Part shown: positions 32,706 through 42,790 of the stretch, one piece after another
Position numbering within the stretch: the stretch's first letter is position 1
Layout: every line of letters starts with the position of its first letter
Assembly: GCA_023897205.1 (NCBI GenBank)
Contig: JAHWDD010000007.1
Location: 806,001-870,000, forward strand
Source of the DNA: Exophiala sp. HKRS030
Lineage: Eukaryota; Ascomycota; Eurotiomycetes; Chaetothyriales; Herpotrichiellaceae
Length of the DNA: 64,000 nucleotides
Direction of reading: 5' to 3'
Notes under the pieces: generated by a model
Seen by the model: only the letters and a program-made list of their open reading frames with translations
Database searches by the model: none
Told to the model about the DNA's origin: nothing
Program-made: the position numbers and the translations under genes

Positions 32706-34173
32706 TCACCGTCCTGCTTTCTCCTTCTCCTCCAAAACCCTCTTGGCCTCGGTCCCACTGGGACCGGGTCCGTTCAAAACAACACTCTGGAGGATGCCCA
32801 CCGTGTGGATGGACAACCACATACCCGGCAACTCTTGAGCCAGCACTTCGAAGCATTTCCGAACCTCCGAATCCGCCATGGGGATCGCCATGCTCCCTTT
32901 GATGTCACCGACGAGTTGCTTGAGGCTAAAAGAGACCTTGCCACGTACTTTGCCCGGGCTTGAATGCACCGAAGAATCGAAACGAGACCCGAGCTTTTGT
33001 TGTTGTTTCAGTCGGAGAATGTCGACCACCTCGCCGATCCTGCCAATGGCTCGACGGCGTAGAATGGCTTCGGGACTCGGGGGAGCGGCTGACGAATTGG
33101 CGAGTGCCTTGGCTCGAACGCGATCCAACAAGGACAAGGTCCGATCTTTGACGACCTGGGGAGTTTGCAGATCGTTTCCACCGCTGGAGGAGCTCGCGTG
33201 CGACGAGAATTGAGAGCCGGGTCGATTTTGAGCCTGTGTAGAAAGCCCGAGGATTTCCCTCCGCGCCGCAGAAGCTTTCGCCTTGCGCGCCTGTGTCTGC
33301 AGGCCCACGGAGAACTCGAGTCGGGGCAAGGCGTGGCCGTCTTTGGACAACAACCCACTCAAATTCTGGCGTTGAGAAATCGCCACGGCCTCGATCTCGA
33401 CCTCGTAAGACTGTTGCAGATTCTTCTCGTCGTATTCTTGGTTCGGTTGGACGTATTCGACGCTGTACCGAAGGACGTCGCTGCCGTTCAAGTTTAATCT
33501 GAATGGGCTGTCTTGATGTCTCAGCAGCTGCCCTGAGATGACGTCGCTGGAAGCGTCGAGCTCATATATCGCGAGCATGCGTTGGATGTCGTCTTGAGTG
33601 ACCGCCCGTTTCTTCCATAATCTGGTGACCGAGGTCAACAAGCTGCCGAGGTCTGCCGGGGCGGATCGGCCGTTGTGGACGCGATGCAATGAAAAGGCTC
33701 GGAGAAAAGCATCGTGCATCGAGACAAAGTCACGCAGGACCGGTGGAAGATCGTCATTCCCATGCTGTCGAGCGGCACATCGGGGGTTGAGCGAGAGTTG
33801 ACAAAAGTCAATGCAGGGGTCGACATCGATAGAGTCTTCCCGCTCAGACTCGGGCGGCGTTGCGAGCTGGAGCTTTGTCTGAAATCAATTAGAACATCGT
33901 CGAGACTTCTTGAGCAATGGGCAGTACCTTTTTGGTTGTGGTGGCCGCAACGCGAGGAAGACTGTCGGCCTCGGTGTCGCTCTCGTCAAATTCACGCTTC
34001 CGCTTGGACGAGCTCTTGACCACCTTCTTCTGACTGACGACCTGGCCGAGAGACACCTCTTTCACAACCGCTTCAAGTTGGGTCTTTGATCTCGTCGACT
34101 TGGAGATTTTTGTGTAGTTTTGGAGTGTCTGTCGTTTGGAGACTCGGTGACTGTTTCGGGAGGAAGGAGCCAT
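32706..34173 (-). CDS. CDT1: DNA replication licensing factor Cdt1
   Basis: Two exons (34173-33928, 33878-32706) give 472 residues. The basic N-terminus (MAPSSRNSHRVSKRQTL, KSSSKRKREFDE) suits a nuclear protein. The middle region, LPPVLRDFVSMHDAFLRAFSLHRVHNGRSAPADL followed by WKKRAVTQDDIQRML, matches the Cdt1 winged-helix fold that contacts geminin or MCM in other eukaryotes. The C-terminal block, with RIGEVVDILRLKQQQK, KVSFSLKQLVGDI and EVRKCFEVLAQELPGMWLSI, matches the MCM-binding winged helix. Cdt1 loads the Mcm2-7 helicase at origins with ORC and Cdc6. The 48-bp intron (33880-33927 region) is needed to remove an in-frame stop. A dysferlin-domain gene follows upstream on the same strand. 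Confidence 0.85.
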
Positions 34174-34579
34174 GGTCGGGATGCAGACACGGAAGGAGCG
34201 ACCCAGAGATGAGATTCCGAATTCTGACAGAAGGCACGATGGTGAAGAAGCACGACCTGATGTTGAGGAGGATTCAGAGTTCAAACTGCGCCAGAATACG
34301 AATTCAGCAGGGACCTCGGTGTTTTATTTGAACTGCTATAGAGGGCCGTGCACTGGTCTGGTCAATGCCCCGGCCTCTGATTAAAACGCGAGCTGGACGC
34401 GGGCGCGGACGCGTGCACCACAGCACGCTATTCCCGATTGGCTAAATTGAATTCCCAGCCTCGTCACCTGACACTAGCCCCACTAAACCCTGGGAATAGC
34501 CAATTATTGATTGTATGAAACAGAATGCCCGCCAACGCCGTCGCTAATGTACAATACACTGCCGCCATGCCGCAGATCC
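34174..34579. promoter_or_regulatory. Short interval between CDT1 and the dysferlin-domain gene
   Basis: This 406-bp stretch lies between tandem minus-strand genes and should hold the CDT1 promoter and the 3' end of the upstream gene. A GC-rich run (ACGCGGGCGCGGACGCG) lies at about 34395-34411. Cell-cycle MluI-type boxes (ACGCGT) would be of interest here; GACGCGTGCACC at 34408-34419 contains one exact ACGCGT. Confidence 0.45.
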
Positions 34580-36217
34580 CTAATCTGAGTCCGGAATGAG
34601 CACTTGGTCTGGCCGAAGTCTAGGGGTCGGAGTCGAACTCGAGTCGGCTTCGACTTGGTCATCCTCGCTATCGTGATCCCTCGCTCGGCCTTTGCCCTTG
34701 TCCTGCTTCTTCTTCTCCTCCTCCTTCTCATCTTTATCTTCATCTTTGGCCTCGGCCGACGCCGTCCTTTGTCCATTCAAGTCTGCCGATGCTGGAATCC
34801 CCCTGATCTCTTTGACCGGGTCTTCTTCCACCTTGGGCTTGGGAGCTGGGGCGTCGAAAATGGTCGCAATCGCCCTCGTCTCCAGGGCGTTGTCGTCGGA
34901 GATCTTGAGCACGTGCTTCCGGTCGCTCCAGAATTCAAGGCCACCTATTTGCGCGTTGGCGGCGTCGACCGCCTTCACCAAGTTGTCAATCCTGCGGCTC
35001 TCTTCGTCGCTCTCGGGCCGTTTCTCATCTTCGTGCTTCTGCCGATGCCGGCGGGCGTGGTCGGTGGTCTTCTTAAGATGGGCCAGCAACTGAGTCCTCG
35101 AGTTCTGGAAGACGAGGAATGACATGATGTCGGGTATGTGCTCTCCCAAATAGTAAAGTTCGTCGCCGGCTTGGTTGACGAAGTGCTTGACCAAGTCAAT
35201 CTTCTCCCGATCGACCGCGGCGAGCTTGAGTGCTTTGAGCAGACTGGCGATGTCCTTGACGTCCTCGGGAGGCAGCTCCGACGCGGTCGTACTCTGATAG
35301 CTCAAAAAACTGGCCGGCCTGGCGGTCTGGGCGGTGCCCTCGACGACACTCGCGGGGCTCCGGTCACGTTTCGAATGGATCGTGAAGTAGTCGCCGGTAA
35401 GATGATGGGCAGCGCCTACACTCCCCGGCCGAACGCGGAGCCTCCCGTCGTCCCTCTTGACCCGCTTCCGAAGCCACCTCCTGCGCCTGACGAAGGAATG
35501 AAACCAGGGATGTGTACCGTGCCAGGAAAAGTTCTGTCCAAACGAAAACGAGTATTGCCAACCTTCTTCGTCCACGTCATAACTCATGTCCACGTACCAA
35601 GTTTTCCATGCCCATTCCCAGCTCGGATCCGGCACCTGAGCGTTCGTGATGTTGACGGGCGAGTCGTGGAAGTCTTTGTTCACCCAGGGTCCTGGGTCGA
35701 CGGGCAAGAGTGAGGAGTGGGAGTAGAGAGGGATGCCACAGAAGAAAGAACCGCGTTGGTTCTCGTAGAGTATGTCAATCTCATGAACTTGGTGCTTGAG
35801 CCGCTTCGACTCTAGCCTCCTCTTTTCCACGCTCTTTTGCCCTCGATTGACCGACCCGTCGTGTGCAAAGTCCACGGTCTGTGTGGGCTGAGCGTGCTCG
35901 CCTTCTTCGACCGGCTCCGACGCCGGCCTTGATCCTTGCGGCTGCGGTTCATCCACGCTGGAATGTGTAGCCACGCGGTCTGCCTGCCATTTGGCATATT
36001 TTCTCTTGACGAGTTGATCTTTGACCAAGGCTTTGGTGGGAATCTTCGACAGTCTGCTGGATTGTGCACTGGCCGAACTTGGTTGAGGTGCATCTTGCTC
36101 TGGAGGATCCGCCGCTTCAGTGGCGTCGATCAAGGAGATTTCGTGATCGTAAGGATCTGCAAAGGCGCCATCGGCGGTTGAGACGCGAGTTGCGAAGTTG
36201 GAGACATTGTTGGACAT
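34580..36217 (-). CDS. Dysferlin-domain (Mug65/Spo73-like) protein
   Basis: Single-exon frame of 545 residues. Residues about 135-245 form a DysF domain: ILYENQRGSFFCGIPLYS opens the N-part, DPSWEWAWKTWYVDMSYDVDEEGWQYSFSFG is the Trp-rich core, and HPWFHSFVRRRRWLRKR closes it. In yeasts this arrangement is seen in sporulation proteins (Spo73, Mug65) and in peroxisomal membrane peroxins of the Pex30 group. No strong membrane helix is visible, which favours the Spo73/Mug65 side. The middle is helical and charged, and the C-terminal 90 residues are Glu/Lys-rich and acidic. The role in a filamentous fungus is inferred: membrane shaping during spore formation or organelle contact. Confidence 0.85.
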   Translation of the reverse strand: MSNNVSNFATRVSTADGAFADPYDHEISLIDATEAADPPEQDAPQPSSASAQSSRLSKIPTKALVKDQLVKRKYAKWQADRVATHSSVDEPQPQGSRPASEPVEEGEHAQPTQTVDFAHDGSVNRGQKSVEKRRLESKRLKHQVHEIDILYENQRGSFFCGIPLYSHSSLLPVDPGPWVNKDFHDSPVNITNAQVPDPSWEWAWKTWYVDMSYDVDEEGWQYSFSFGQNFSWHGTHPWFHSFVRRRRWLRKRVKRDDGRLRVRPGSVGAAHHLTGDYFTIHSKRDRSPASVVEGTAQTARPASFLSYQSTTASELPPEDVKDIASLLKALKLAAVDREKIDLVKHFVNQAGDELYYLGEHIPDIMSFLVFQNSRTQLLAHLKKTTDHARRHRQKHEDEKRPESDEESRRIDNLVKAVDAANAQIGGLEFWSDRKHVLKISDDNALETRAIATIFDAPAPKPKVEEDPVKEIRGIPASADLNGQRTASAEAKDEDKDEKEEEKKKQDKGKGRARDHDSEDDQVEADSSSTPTPRLRPDQVLIPDSD

Positions 36218-36777
36218 TCCTCGACACCAGACAAGAGACTTTCAACATGGACTCGTCACCAAGAAAGGTAGATTGCCGTAACGTGGGGGATATTGAAGGC
36301 CGTCAATGGCGATGCAAAGAGGGTGGGAAGCTGAAAAAAAAATGTCGTGGCCATCTGGCCAGGAAATAGTTGTTGACGTCGTGGAGGCGCAGGGCACAGG
36401 CAGGCAAAAGTCAAGATTTTGGCATGAGCTGGCGAGGGTCACCGTAATCCAATAGGCACTTAAAAAGAGGCACTAGAGGGCCTATCTGGCGCCTAAACGA
36501 GTAGTCGTACTCGTACCTCAGGCTCGAGCTCAAGCTCCCCCGCATCGTCATCATCATCATCGACCAGCCACAAACGACTCCCAGCAGAGGGCACCAATGA
36601 TGTCACGGCCACCATGCATGCTCTACAACTTCATCATGCCACACGAACTGATTTGTACATTCTCTTTCCTCAAATCTTTCGAACTTGAACATTTGACGCT
36701 CTTAACCCTCAATCATTGAGCGATTCACGTCCAGACGACCTCCCTTTCTCAATCACTTCAACTCCAAATCAACCATC
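36218..36777. promoter_or_regulatory. Divergent promoter region
   Basis: About 0.56 kb separates two divergent start codons. It includes a short ATC repeat (about 36547-36560) and a pyrimidine-rich leader before 36778. Nothing else is recognised. Confidence 0.45.
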
Positions 36778-37274
36778 ATGTCAAGACGAGGACTGACGAT
36801 TGCCGGACTGGCTCTTGCTGGCGGTGCCGGATACTATCTCTACTCGGCAGGTGGTGATCCGAAAGTGGCTCAGAAGAACTTGGAAGGTCTGTAGAGTCTG
36901 TGAATTCACCGGGGGGCCTGTCACTGATGGTTCTACAGCCGACGCCCATAAACTCTCGGCCGAAATCAAGCACGATCTCCCCGGCAAAGGAAAGGAGGCA
37001 GAGAAGAAAGGAGAAGCTTTTGCATCACAGGCCGGCAGGGAATTCGACAGAGCTGTGAGTGTGGTGCTTCCGCGGTGGTCGAGTTATTCGCTAACACGCA
37101 CATCAGTCTGCAGATGCCAAAGCTAGACTTGCCGAAGCCGAAGCCAAAGCAAAGGAAGTCAGCCAAAAGACAGGCACACAGATCAACAGTGCCATCGACA
37201 AGTTTGACAAGACGGTGGAAGACAAGGCGGCCAAGGCAAAGAGCGGGATCAGCAGCTGGTTCGGTGGAAAGTAA
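36778..37274 (+). CDS. Small Lys/Ala-rich protein with an N-terminal membrane segment
   Basis: Three exons (36778-36886, 36939-37054, 37107-37274) give 130 residues. The N-terminus MSRRGLTIAGLALAGGAGYYLY is a short basic-hydrophobic segment that could be a mitochondrial or ER anchor. The rest is a long amphipathic helix rich in Ala, Lys, Glu and Asp (ADAKARLAEAEAKAKEV...), ending in ISSWFGGK. Similar small fungal proteins are annotated as calcofluor-white-hypersensitive or LEA-like; I recall this family only in outline. The acceptor of intron 2 must be the first of two nearby AG sites (CATCAG|TCTGCAG), because the second shifts the frame out of the Ala/Lys helix. Confidence 0.8.
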
Positions 37275-38026
37275 TGGTCTAATACCCAGGTCGGTGGTCG
37301 GTGTTGGCGCACAGGAGATGATATCGTCTGTACATTGTCTGGAAGTCACAACTCAAGTTGAATTTTGATTCCCCATCACTGAATTTGTGTTTCCGATTGC
37401 CGGGATTCTGAACTCGAGACAGGCCTTCAAATCACGCCGTGCCGAACAATATAAAGTCCAAAGTGTCATGCAGGACTGCATCCGCTAGCCGGTCAAGGAT
37501 TGCAGCCCGTAATGAGCACGAGATGGTCCCTGCTGAAGGTCTTTTGCGAATGTCTATTGCATTGCCGTTCTCTGACTGCAGGTACCATCGGACCAGCCCA
37601 TCAAGGGACGGCTCGTTGGGCCATTGTTTCTCTGCGACTGTAGTCTCACGATTCAATATGATGTGATGGGTCTCCCACTGACGTGTCGTGCGTACATATC
37701 CACCGCCAAGGAGGGATGGCCTGCTGTAGCGAGTCGGTATTTCCGCTCAGGTGCACTACCATGCAGCCAAGACGCGTATTGGGACCATGGTAGGACTGGC
37801 TTCCGATTGACCCTCCAGCATCAGACTATAGTTCGGGCGAGATACGGCACCTTGATGCGTTGGCTTCATGGTTTGCATGAACGGTGGATGGACTGTAGCA
37901 CTGCCACAGCATCGGATCTTTTGTCGTTTGCTCCTGCCCCGGCATCGAGCATAAAGTCATCCCACTGCTCCGTACCTACTGTAAGAATCCTCGCCGTTCG
38001 AACTTTCTAGTTCGTGATTGCCGAAA
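37275..38026. other. Intergenic region before the WW-domain gene
   Basis: About 0.75 kb between two tandem plus-strand genes. I see no gene, RNA or repeat. Confidence 0.45.
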
Positions 38027-39107
38027 ATGTCCTTCTTTAAGAAAATCAAAGATGAACTGAAGGAGATGCTGAAAGACGATGATGACAAGGACAAGCAGAA
38101 GCAACAGAGCGGAGGACAGTTAGGATGTGAGAATTGACCTTGTCCATTCAGCACATCAGGCTCGAGTCCAAGAACTGACAAGCCATCGTGGTGTAGTTGG
38201 CTCGTCGGATCAATACCAGCCGCAGCGGGATCTCAACCAAGCACCCAACACGTACAGTCAATATCCGCCATACCAGCAAGGTCCGCCGGGACAGAACTCG
38301 TACAACTCACCGCCGCCACCGAACGCAGATTATCCTCCGCCACAGAACCCTCCCCTGCCCCCGGGGTGGATATCTCAGTTCGACCACAATAGCCAACGGT
38401 GGTACTACATCTATCAGCCGACCGGTCAGGTACAGTGGGAATTCCCGGGCCCTGCTCCAGGTGTGCCGCCTCCTGCTCCTGCTCCCGGGTTCCAACAATC
38501 ATACGGTCAAGCCATGCCTTCCGTGCCATACATGCCGGGACACAATGAGAATTCGAAAGGTTACTACACCGGTTCTGTACAACCTGAAAAGAAGGGTTCG
38601 GGGATGGGCGGTGTGATCGCCGGAGGTCTGGGCGGTGCCGCGGTGGGTGCACTCGTGGGACATGCGTTGAACGACTCGGATAGTGATAATGGTGAGTTGC
38701 GAGCCTTTCGCAAGCATGCCCTCTCTATTCCATTTTCATTTGACCATTCTTTTCATTATCCGTGCTGTCGTAAGTCGAAGTTGTAATGAGCAGGAGATAC
38801 TAACGACCGGGCGCGTACAGAAGGACGTGCTTCGGCCGCTGGTGCTGGGTACGGTGCCGCCCCCGGTGCATACGGCGCTCCTCCGGGCGTTCCACCAGCA
38901 TCAGCAGATCCTCCGCTCGAGTTCAATCCAGATCTCTCGTCAAGTCAACGTTCGTCGTTGCAGGAGGCACGCGAGAGCCTTGAAGAACAGAGGGCAAAAG
39001 TTGCCGAGGATTCGAGTCCGAGTAGCAGCGATATCGAGGACTTGAGGGAGGCCGAGGAGGAATATGCAAGTGAAGTTGAGAGCGCACAAGAGGAGCTCGA
39101 GGACTAG
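38027..39107 (+). CDS. WW-domain protein with Pro-rich and Gly-rich segments
   Basis: Three exons (38027-38126, 38197-38691, 38821-39107) give 293 residues. The N-terminus is charged (MSFFKKIKDELKEMLKDDDD). A Pro/Tyr/Gln-rich stretch leads to one WW domain, LPPGWISQFDHNSQRWYYIYQPTGQVQWEFP, with both signature Trp residues and the YYIY core that binds Pro-rich ligands. A Gly-rich segment GGVIAGGLGGAAVGALVGHAL follows; it resembles the glycine-zipper membrane motif seen in small fungal surface or mitochondrial proteins. The C-terminal 90 residues include an acidic coiled-coil (LREAEEEYASEVESAQEELED). Partners cannot be named. The intron 2 branch-site-like word CTAAC lies close to the 3' splice site. 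Confidence 0.85.
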
Positions 39108-39294
39108 GACTGATGTCGAAGTAGGCTCTTTGGCTGTGTTGAACTTATCGGAGAACGTAGAAACGACATTGCCGACGCTTTTTTGCCAGGGGTTGGAAGC
39201 TCATCGTTGTTCATGTGTAGATCTTCGTTTGTGTTCATCCGGATGTCAACATCGTCGCTGTCAGTCCGCTGGTTGACGCTTTTCTGGAAACACG

Positions 39295-39834
39295 TCATAC
39301 TGGCTTGCTCATCAGAACTTTCTTCCCATCTTCAAGCCAAGCTTGGACTGTCCAGCCCGTTTTTTGCAGGATGGCAAACATCTTGGAGAACGTCTCTGGA
39401 AATGTACACACACTGAGCATGTCGACCCCTCTGTTCCGTGCTTGTTGCTCGAGGCTGGTCACCAGAGAGGCGAAGACACCCCTTCCACGAGACGTGGCGG
39501 TAGTTCCGGCGAGCCAGATATGCAATGTCCGAGTCGAGATTTGAGGATTTGCCTTTACGTGGGCGAAGATGAATCCCAGCACTTCCTCCTCCAGCTCCGT
39601 CTGATCTTTCGAGGCAGAAGAAGAATCGCCGGACATCGGCAGCGGCGTCGCGTACAAGATGATCGAGTCCGGCTTGGAGAGTCGTCTGTGCCATTCGTCC
39701 AAGGAGGAGTGATGAGTCGGCGGTGACGAAGAAGTGTCGAAGATGTAGTTGGACAGAGACAGGATTGGTCTTATGGCTTCTCCGGACGCGGTCGAGTCTA
39801 GCTTGTGTATTGTGAACTTGTCGGCGGATGTCAT
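39295..39834 (-). CDS. GNAT family N-acetyltransferase
   Basis: Single-exon frame of 179 residues from the ATG at 39834; an open frame extends upstream, but MTSADKFTIHKLDS fits the family's N-terminal strand. The GNAT core is visible: strand 4 EEVLGFIFAHVK, strand 5 and the pyrophosphate loop RTLHIWLAGTTATSRGRGVFASLVTSLEQQARNRG (R-G-R-G-V in place of Q/RxxGxG/A), and SVCTFPETFSKMFAILQKTGW, the usual motif B with a Phe-x-x-Met helix. It should transfer acetyl from acetyl-CoA to an amine; the substrate is unknown. Its stop lies 187 bp from the stop of the convergent WW gene. Confidence 0.85.
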   Translation of the reverse strand: MTSADKFTIHKLDSTASGEAIRPILSLSNYIFDTSSSPPTHHSSLDEWHRRLSKPDSIILYATPLPMSGDSSSASKDQTELEEEVLGFIFAHVKANPQISTRTLHIWLAGTTATSRGRGVFASLVTSLEQQARNRGVDMLSVCTFPETFSKMFAILQKTGWTVQAWLEDGKKVLMSKPV

Positions 39835-41461
39835 TTTTGGCCCTGCTGCTTTTATTCGTACGTGGTTTGAACAATAGTGAGTCGAATAAATATCAGGTAG
39901 GTAGGTATCTTCCAAGGTTCGCTTTCCATTACCCAATCAGGCCTAGCTTACTTACCTTACTATATATCCTTTGCAGACAAGACACACGAACCTCTACGAC
40001 TACTACTACTACTCCTCCGTAGACACTCCGCGGTTCAAAAGATAACCAGCTAGACGGAAATTCTGAAACACCCACTGCCTCAGAAACTTCCTCATCCCCT
40101 TCTCGGTCTCGGCCTACGGTCGCCAAAGTGTCGGCTGTGTCGACACTGGGGTGGTACGTCCACACTCTCTCATCGTGGCGAGTCCCTTGATCGGCAATAG
40201 CATAAGAAGAAAGCCCATCTACTTCGAAGAGCACGATATGAGAGGACCGTTTCGAAAATCACACCCAAAACAACTGCAAAGGCAGACACACATCTTCTGA
40301 TTCAACAGGTGTCATTAATTATTATGGTATTAGATTACTTCTCATCGAGGAAGCGAGCATTCTCAACGAGCTCGCTCAGACTCGGCATGCAAACGGAAAG
40401 CGGGTGAAGCTGGTCGGCAAGCCCCCCTGACAGTCTGCCTTGTGCTCCATGGCCACCAGGCCAGGGACCCAGGTCACACTGCCTCTTCTGGCTTCAATGA
40501 TCCATGAACCCTGCACGAAGCCACGCTGCGTAGGCGCCCACACCCCGGATTTGAAAATCGCCAGCCAATAAAACCAGGCTGGGTTGAACATGCATAAAAA
40601 TGTTGTGCTCAGGGTACAACACGTCCAGGCACGACCACTGCCATCAGGCTTTGTGGCTTAGCCGGGGGACGTATCCTGCTGCGCCTCCGCCGTAGCCGCC
40701 CGAGTGACTGGGAATGCGCTGGTTTGTGCTTCAATTTTCCTTTTTCTAATCGCCGCATTGGAAAACACCGGCGTTCAATAACACCCCAATCTTCTCCCTG
40801 ACAGGGTCCCTTTCCCTCTTGTGAATAATGGTAACAAAGCGAATGGCATATCGGTCATAAACACCATGTCTCGATATCTTTTGTACAAAGTTTAGCGAAT
40901 GTAGTGCGCCGATCCAGACGGTAAGCAGTAGCCGCTGGAAATGGTCGAAAATCAAAGAAAAGTTCCTGCCCAGAAGAATAAAACGCCTCACATCCTGTCG
41001 CTCGCCCCGGCGACAAGACTGCCAAGGATAAGAATGGCATGACGGATCTTGTCCGTACCCAATGCCCGTGTAACGGCCCACGATACACCAAAACCTGGTC
41101 ATGCTGCTGTGCAAGGCTGATTGGTAACTCAGGAATGACAACAAGAAATTGTGTGAAAGAATTGGTGCAGAGAAGAAAAAAGGGTGAATCTTTGCACCGC
41201 GGATTGCAGCTGGCACTCTCTGTTGAGTCGTGTGGTGTAGGAGCCCGCAGGGCGTGACGATAGGTTAGCGAATGTCGAGTAACGCTGCTGATCCCTCCGT
41301 GGTCATTACATCTCCACTTCATATCTATTTGGCAAAGCTTCAAAAAAAGTCGCTCAGATGCAAAGTCCCCAGCCGTCAAGCATAATCTCGTGTGGGAAGA
41401 ACGCCGTGCTTATAATGCTGAAACCGAACGAGTGTAAGGTAGGAAAAAACAGGGTAAAACC
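39835..41461. other. Intergenic region between GNAT and AUR1 genes
   Basis: About 1.6 kb. Open frames at 40855-41379 and 40746-41216 on the minus strand overlap each other and have no family features. A short ACT repeat lies at about 40000-40013. Part of the right end is the AUR1 3' untranslated region. Confidence 0.45.
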
Positions 41462-42790
41462 TCATCTTTCATGGTTGGAGTAGGCCTCAGTCCAGAGGTT
41501 CTGGCTCTCCTCGACCGGGCTCAGTGAGCCGGACGAGACGGAAGATGAGGAACCGATCGTCCACTCATCGCTTTCAGGATGACTGCCGTCGATACCGGCG
41601 AGACCGTAGCCGTAGTCACTTTGTTCCTCGCCAATTTCGACGTAGTCGTAATCCCAACGATATTTCTTGTCGGGTTGAAGGCGAGGCAAAAACTTGGCTT
41701 TTGCGAAGTAGAAGATGACGGCGGCCAGCATGCTGCCGGCGACCAAGTCGACCGCGTAGTGGTGCGACAGATACATGGTGGCCCACCACAGCCACATGGC
41801 GTAGAAGGCAAACAGGGGAGTGAGTTGCGGGAAAACATGACTCATAAAGAGTGCTTCCAGGGTCGATGTCGCCGCGTGGAGAGATGGGAACGCTCCAAAG
41901 ACCATGGGAGAAGCGGTGAATCCAGACGTGTACATGTCGAATCCAAGCAACGCATCGATCCGCGCCAGACCGGCTGGGGAGCCTTTCATGGAGTAGTTCG
42001 CCGGGGCCAAACCGTACATGTTCTCGTACCACGGCGGGGAACAGGGAAACAGTACTTGTGTGATGACCCCGAAGAGGTTCATGTATCCGAACGCGAAGCC
42101 GAAAACAGGCACCGTGGTGGGTGGTCCATACACAAACATGATGGCCGAGCACACAAAAGGAGCTCCAAAGTGTCCCAGGCCGTACGGAAACCACGCCAAT
42201 AGATCCAGGGCTGTGCTTTTATGGGCGGACAGGATGTTGCTGAGGTTTGCGCCATAGAGGATGTTTTCAAGCGCAGGTAGGACTTTGACCCAGATCGGAG
42301 GTCTCCATTCGGCTGGGATGAATCTGGAGGGGGTGTTAGTCTGGAGCAGGAACGGCATTTCGCGAGAGATAGCTCACCTGCAGGCGTAAAAGAAGATCAG
42401 ATATGCCGCAATGGGCATAAAGGGTCGGAAGAATTGTCGCGTGATGGGAAATATTAATGAAGTGAGCAAGAGGGTAGCGACCGCCGTCTTGACCAGAGGG
42501 CCCGGCGACTCAATGATACTCAGGGAAAATATGCCGATGAAGGCCAAAAACAACCATTGCGCATCGTAGATGGACCATTTGTGATTCTGGAGCGCTCGTA
42601 ACGTGTCTGCAGGAGAGAAGGATGTCTGGAGATTGGCAAAGGACGAGGCCGGGGACTGGCGGTTGCGTAGCTTCGACCGCAGCTTGCGCCGCAGTCTATG
42701 AGGAACGAGGATCTGGATCGACCGCCATGGTAGCTGGATGTGCTTTTTAGAGAGAGGCGTGTCCTTCCAGGACGCAAGGGAGGACTGCAT
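41462..42790 (-). CDS. AUR1: Inositol phosphorylceramide synthase catalytic subunit Aur1
   Basis: Two exons (42790-42378, 42323-41462) with a 54-bp intron give 424 residues. The PAP2-type catalytic motifs are present: FGAFPSLHAATSTLEALF (second motif with catalytic His) and YLSHHYAVDLVAGSMLAA (third motif with His-Asp). The surrounding helices, including FACRFIPAEWRPPIWVKVLPALE-like sequence and FPYGLGHFGAPFVCSAIMF, match fungal Aur1. The enzyme moves phosphoinositol from phosphatidylinositol to ceramide in the Golgi, an essential fungal step and the target of aureobasidin A. The start at 42790 is the first ATG in frame. The C-terminus is Ser/Asp-rich and cytosolic or luminal tail-like. Confidence 0.94.
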
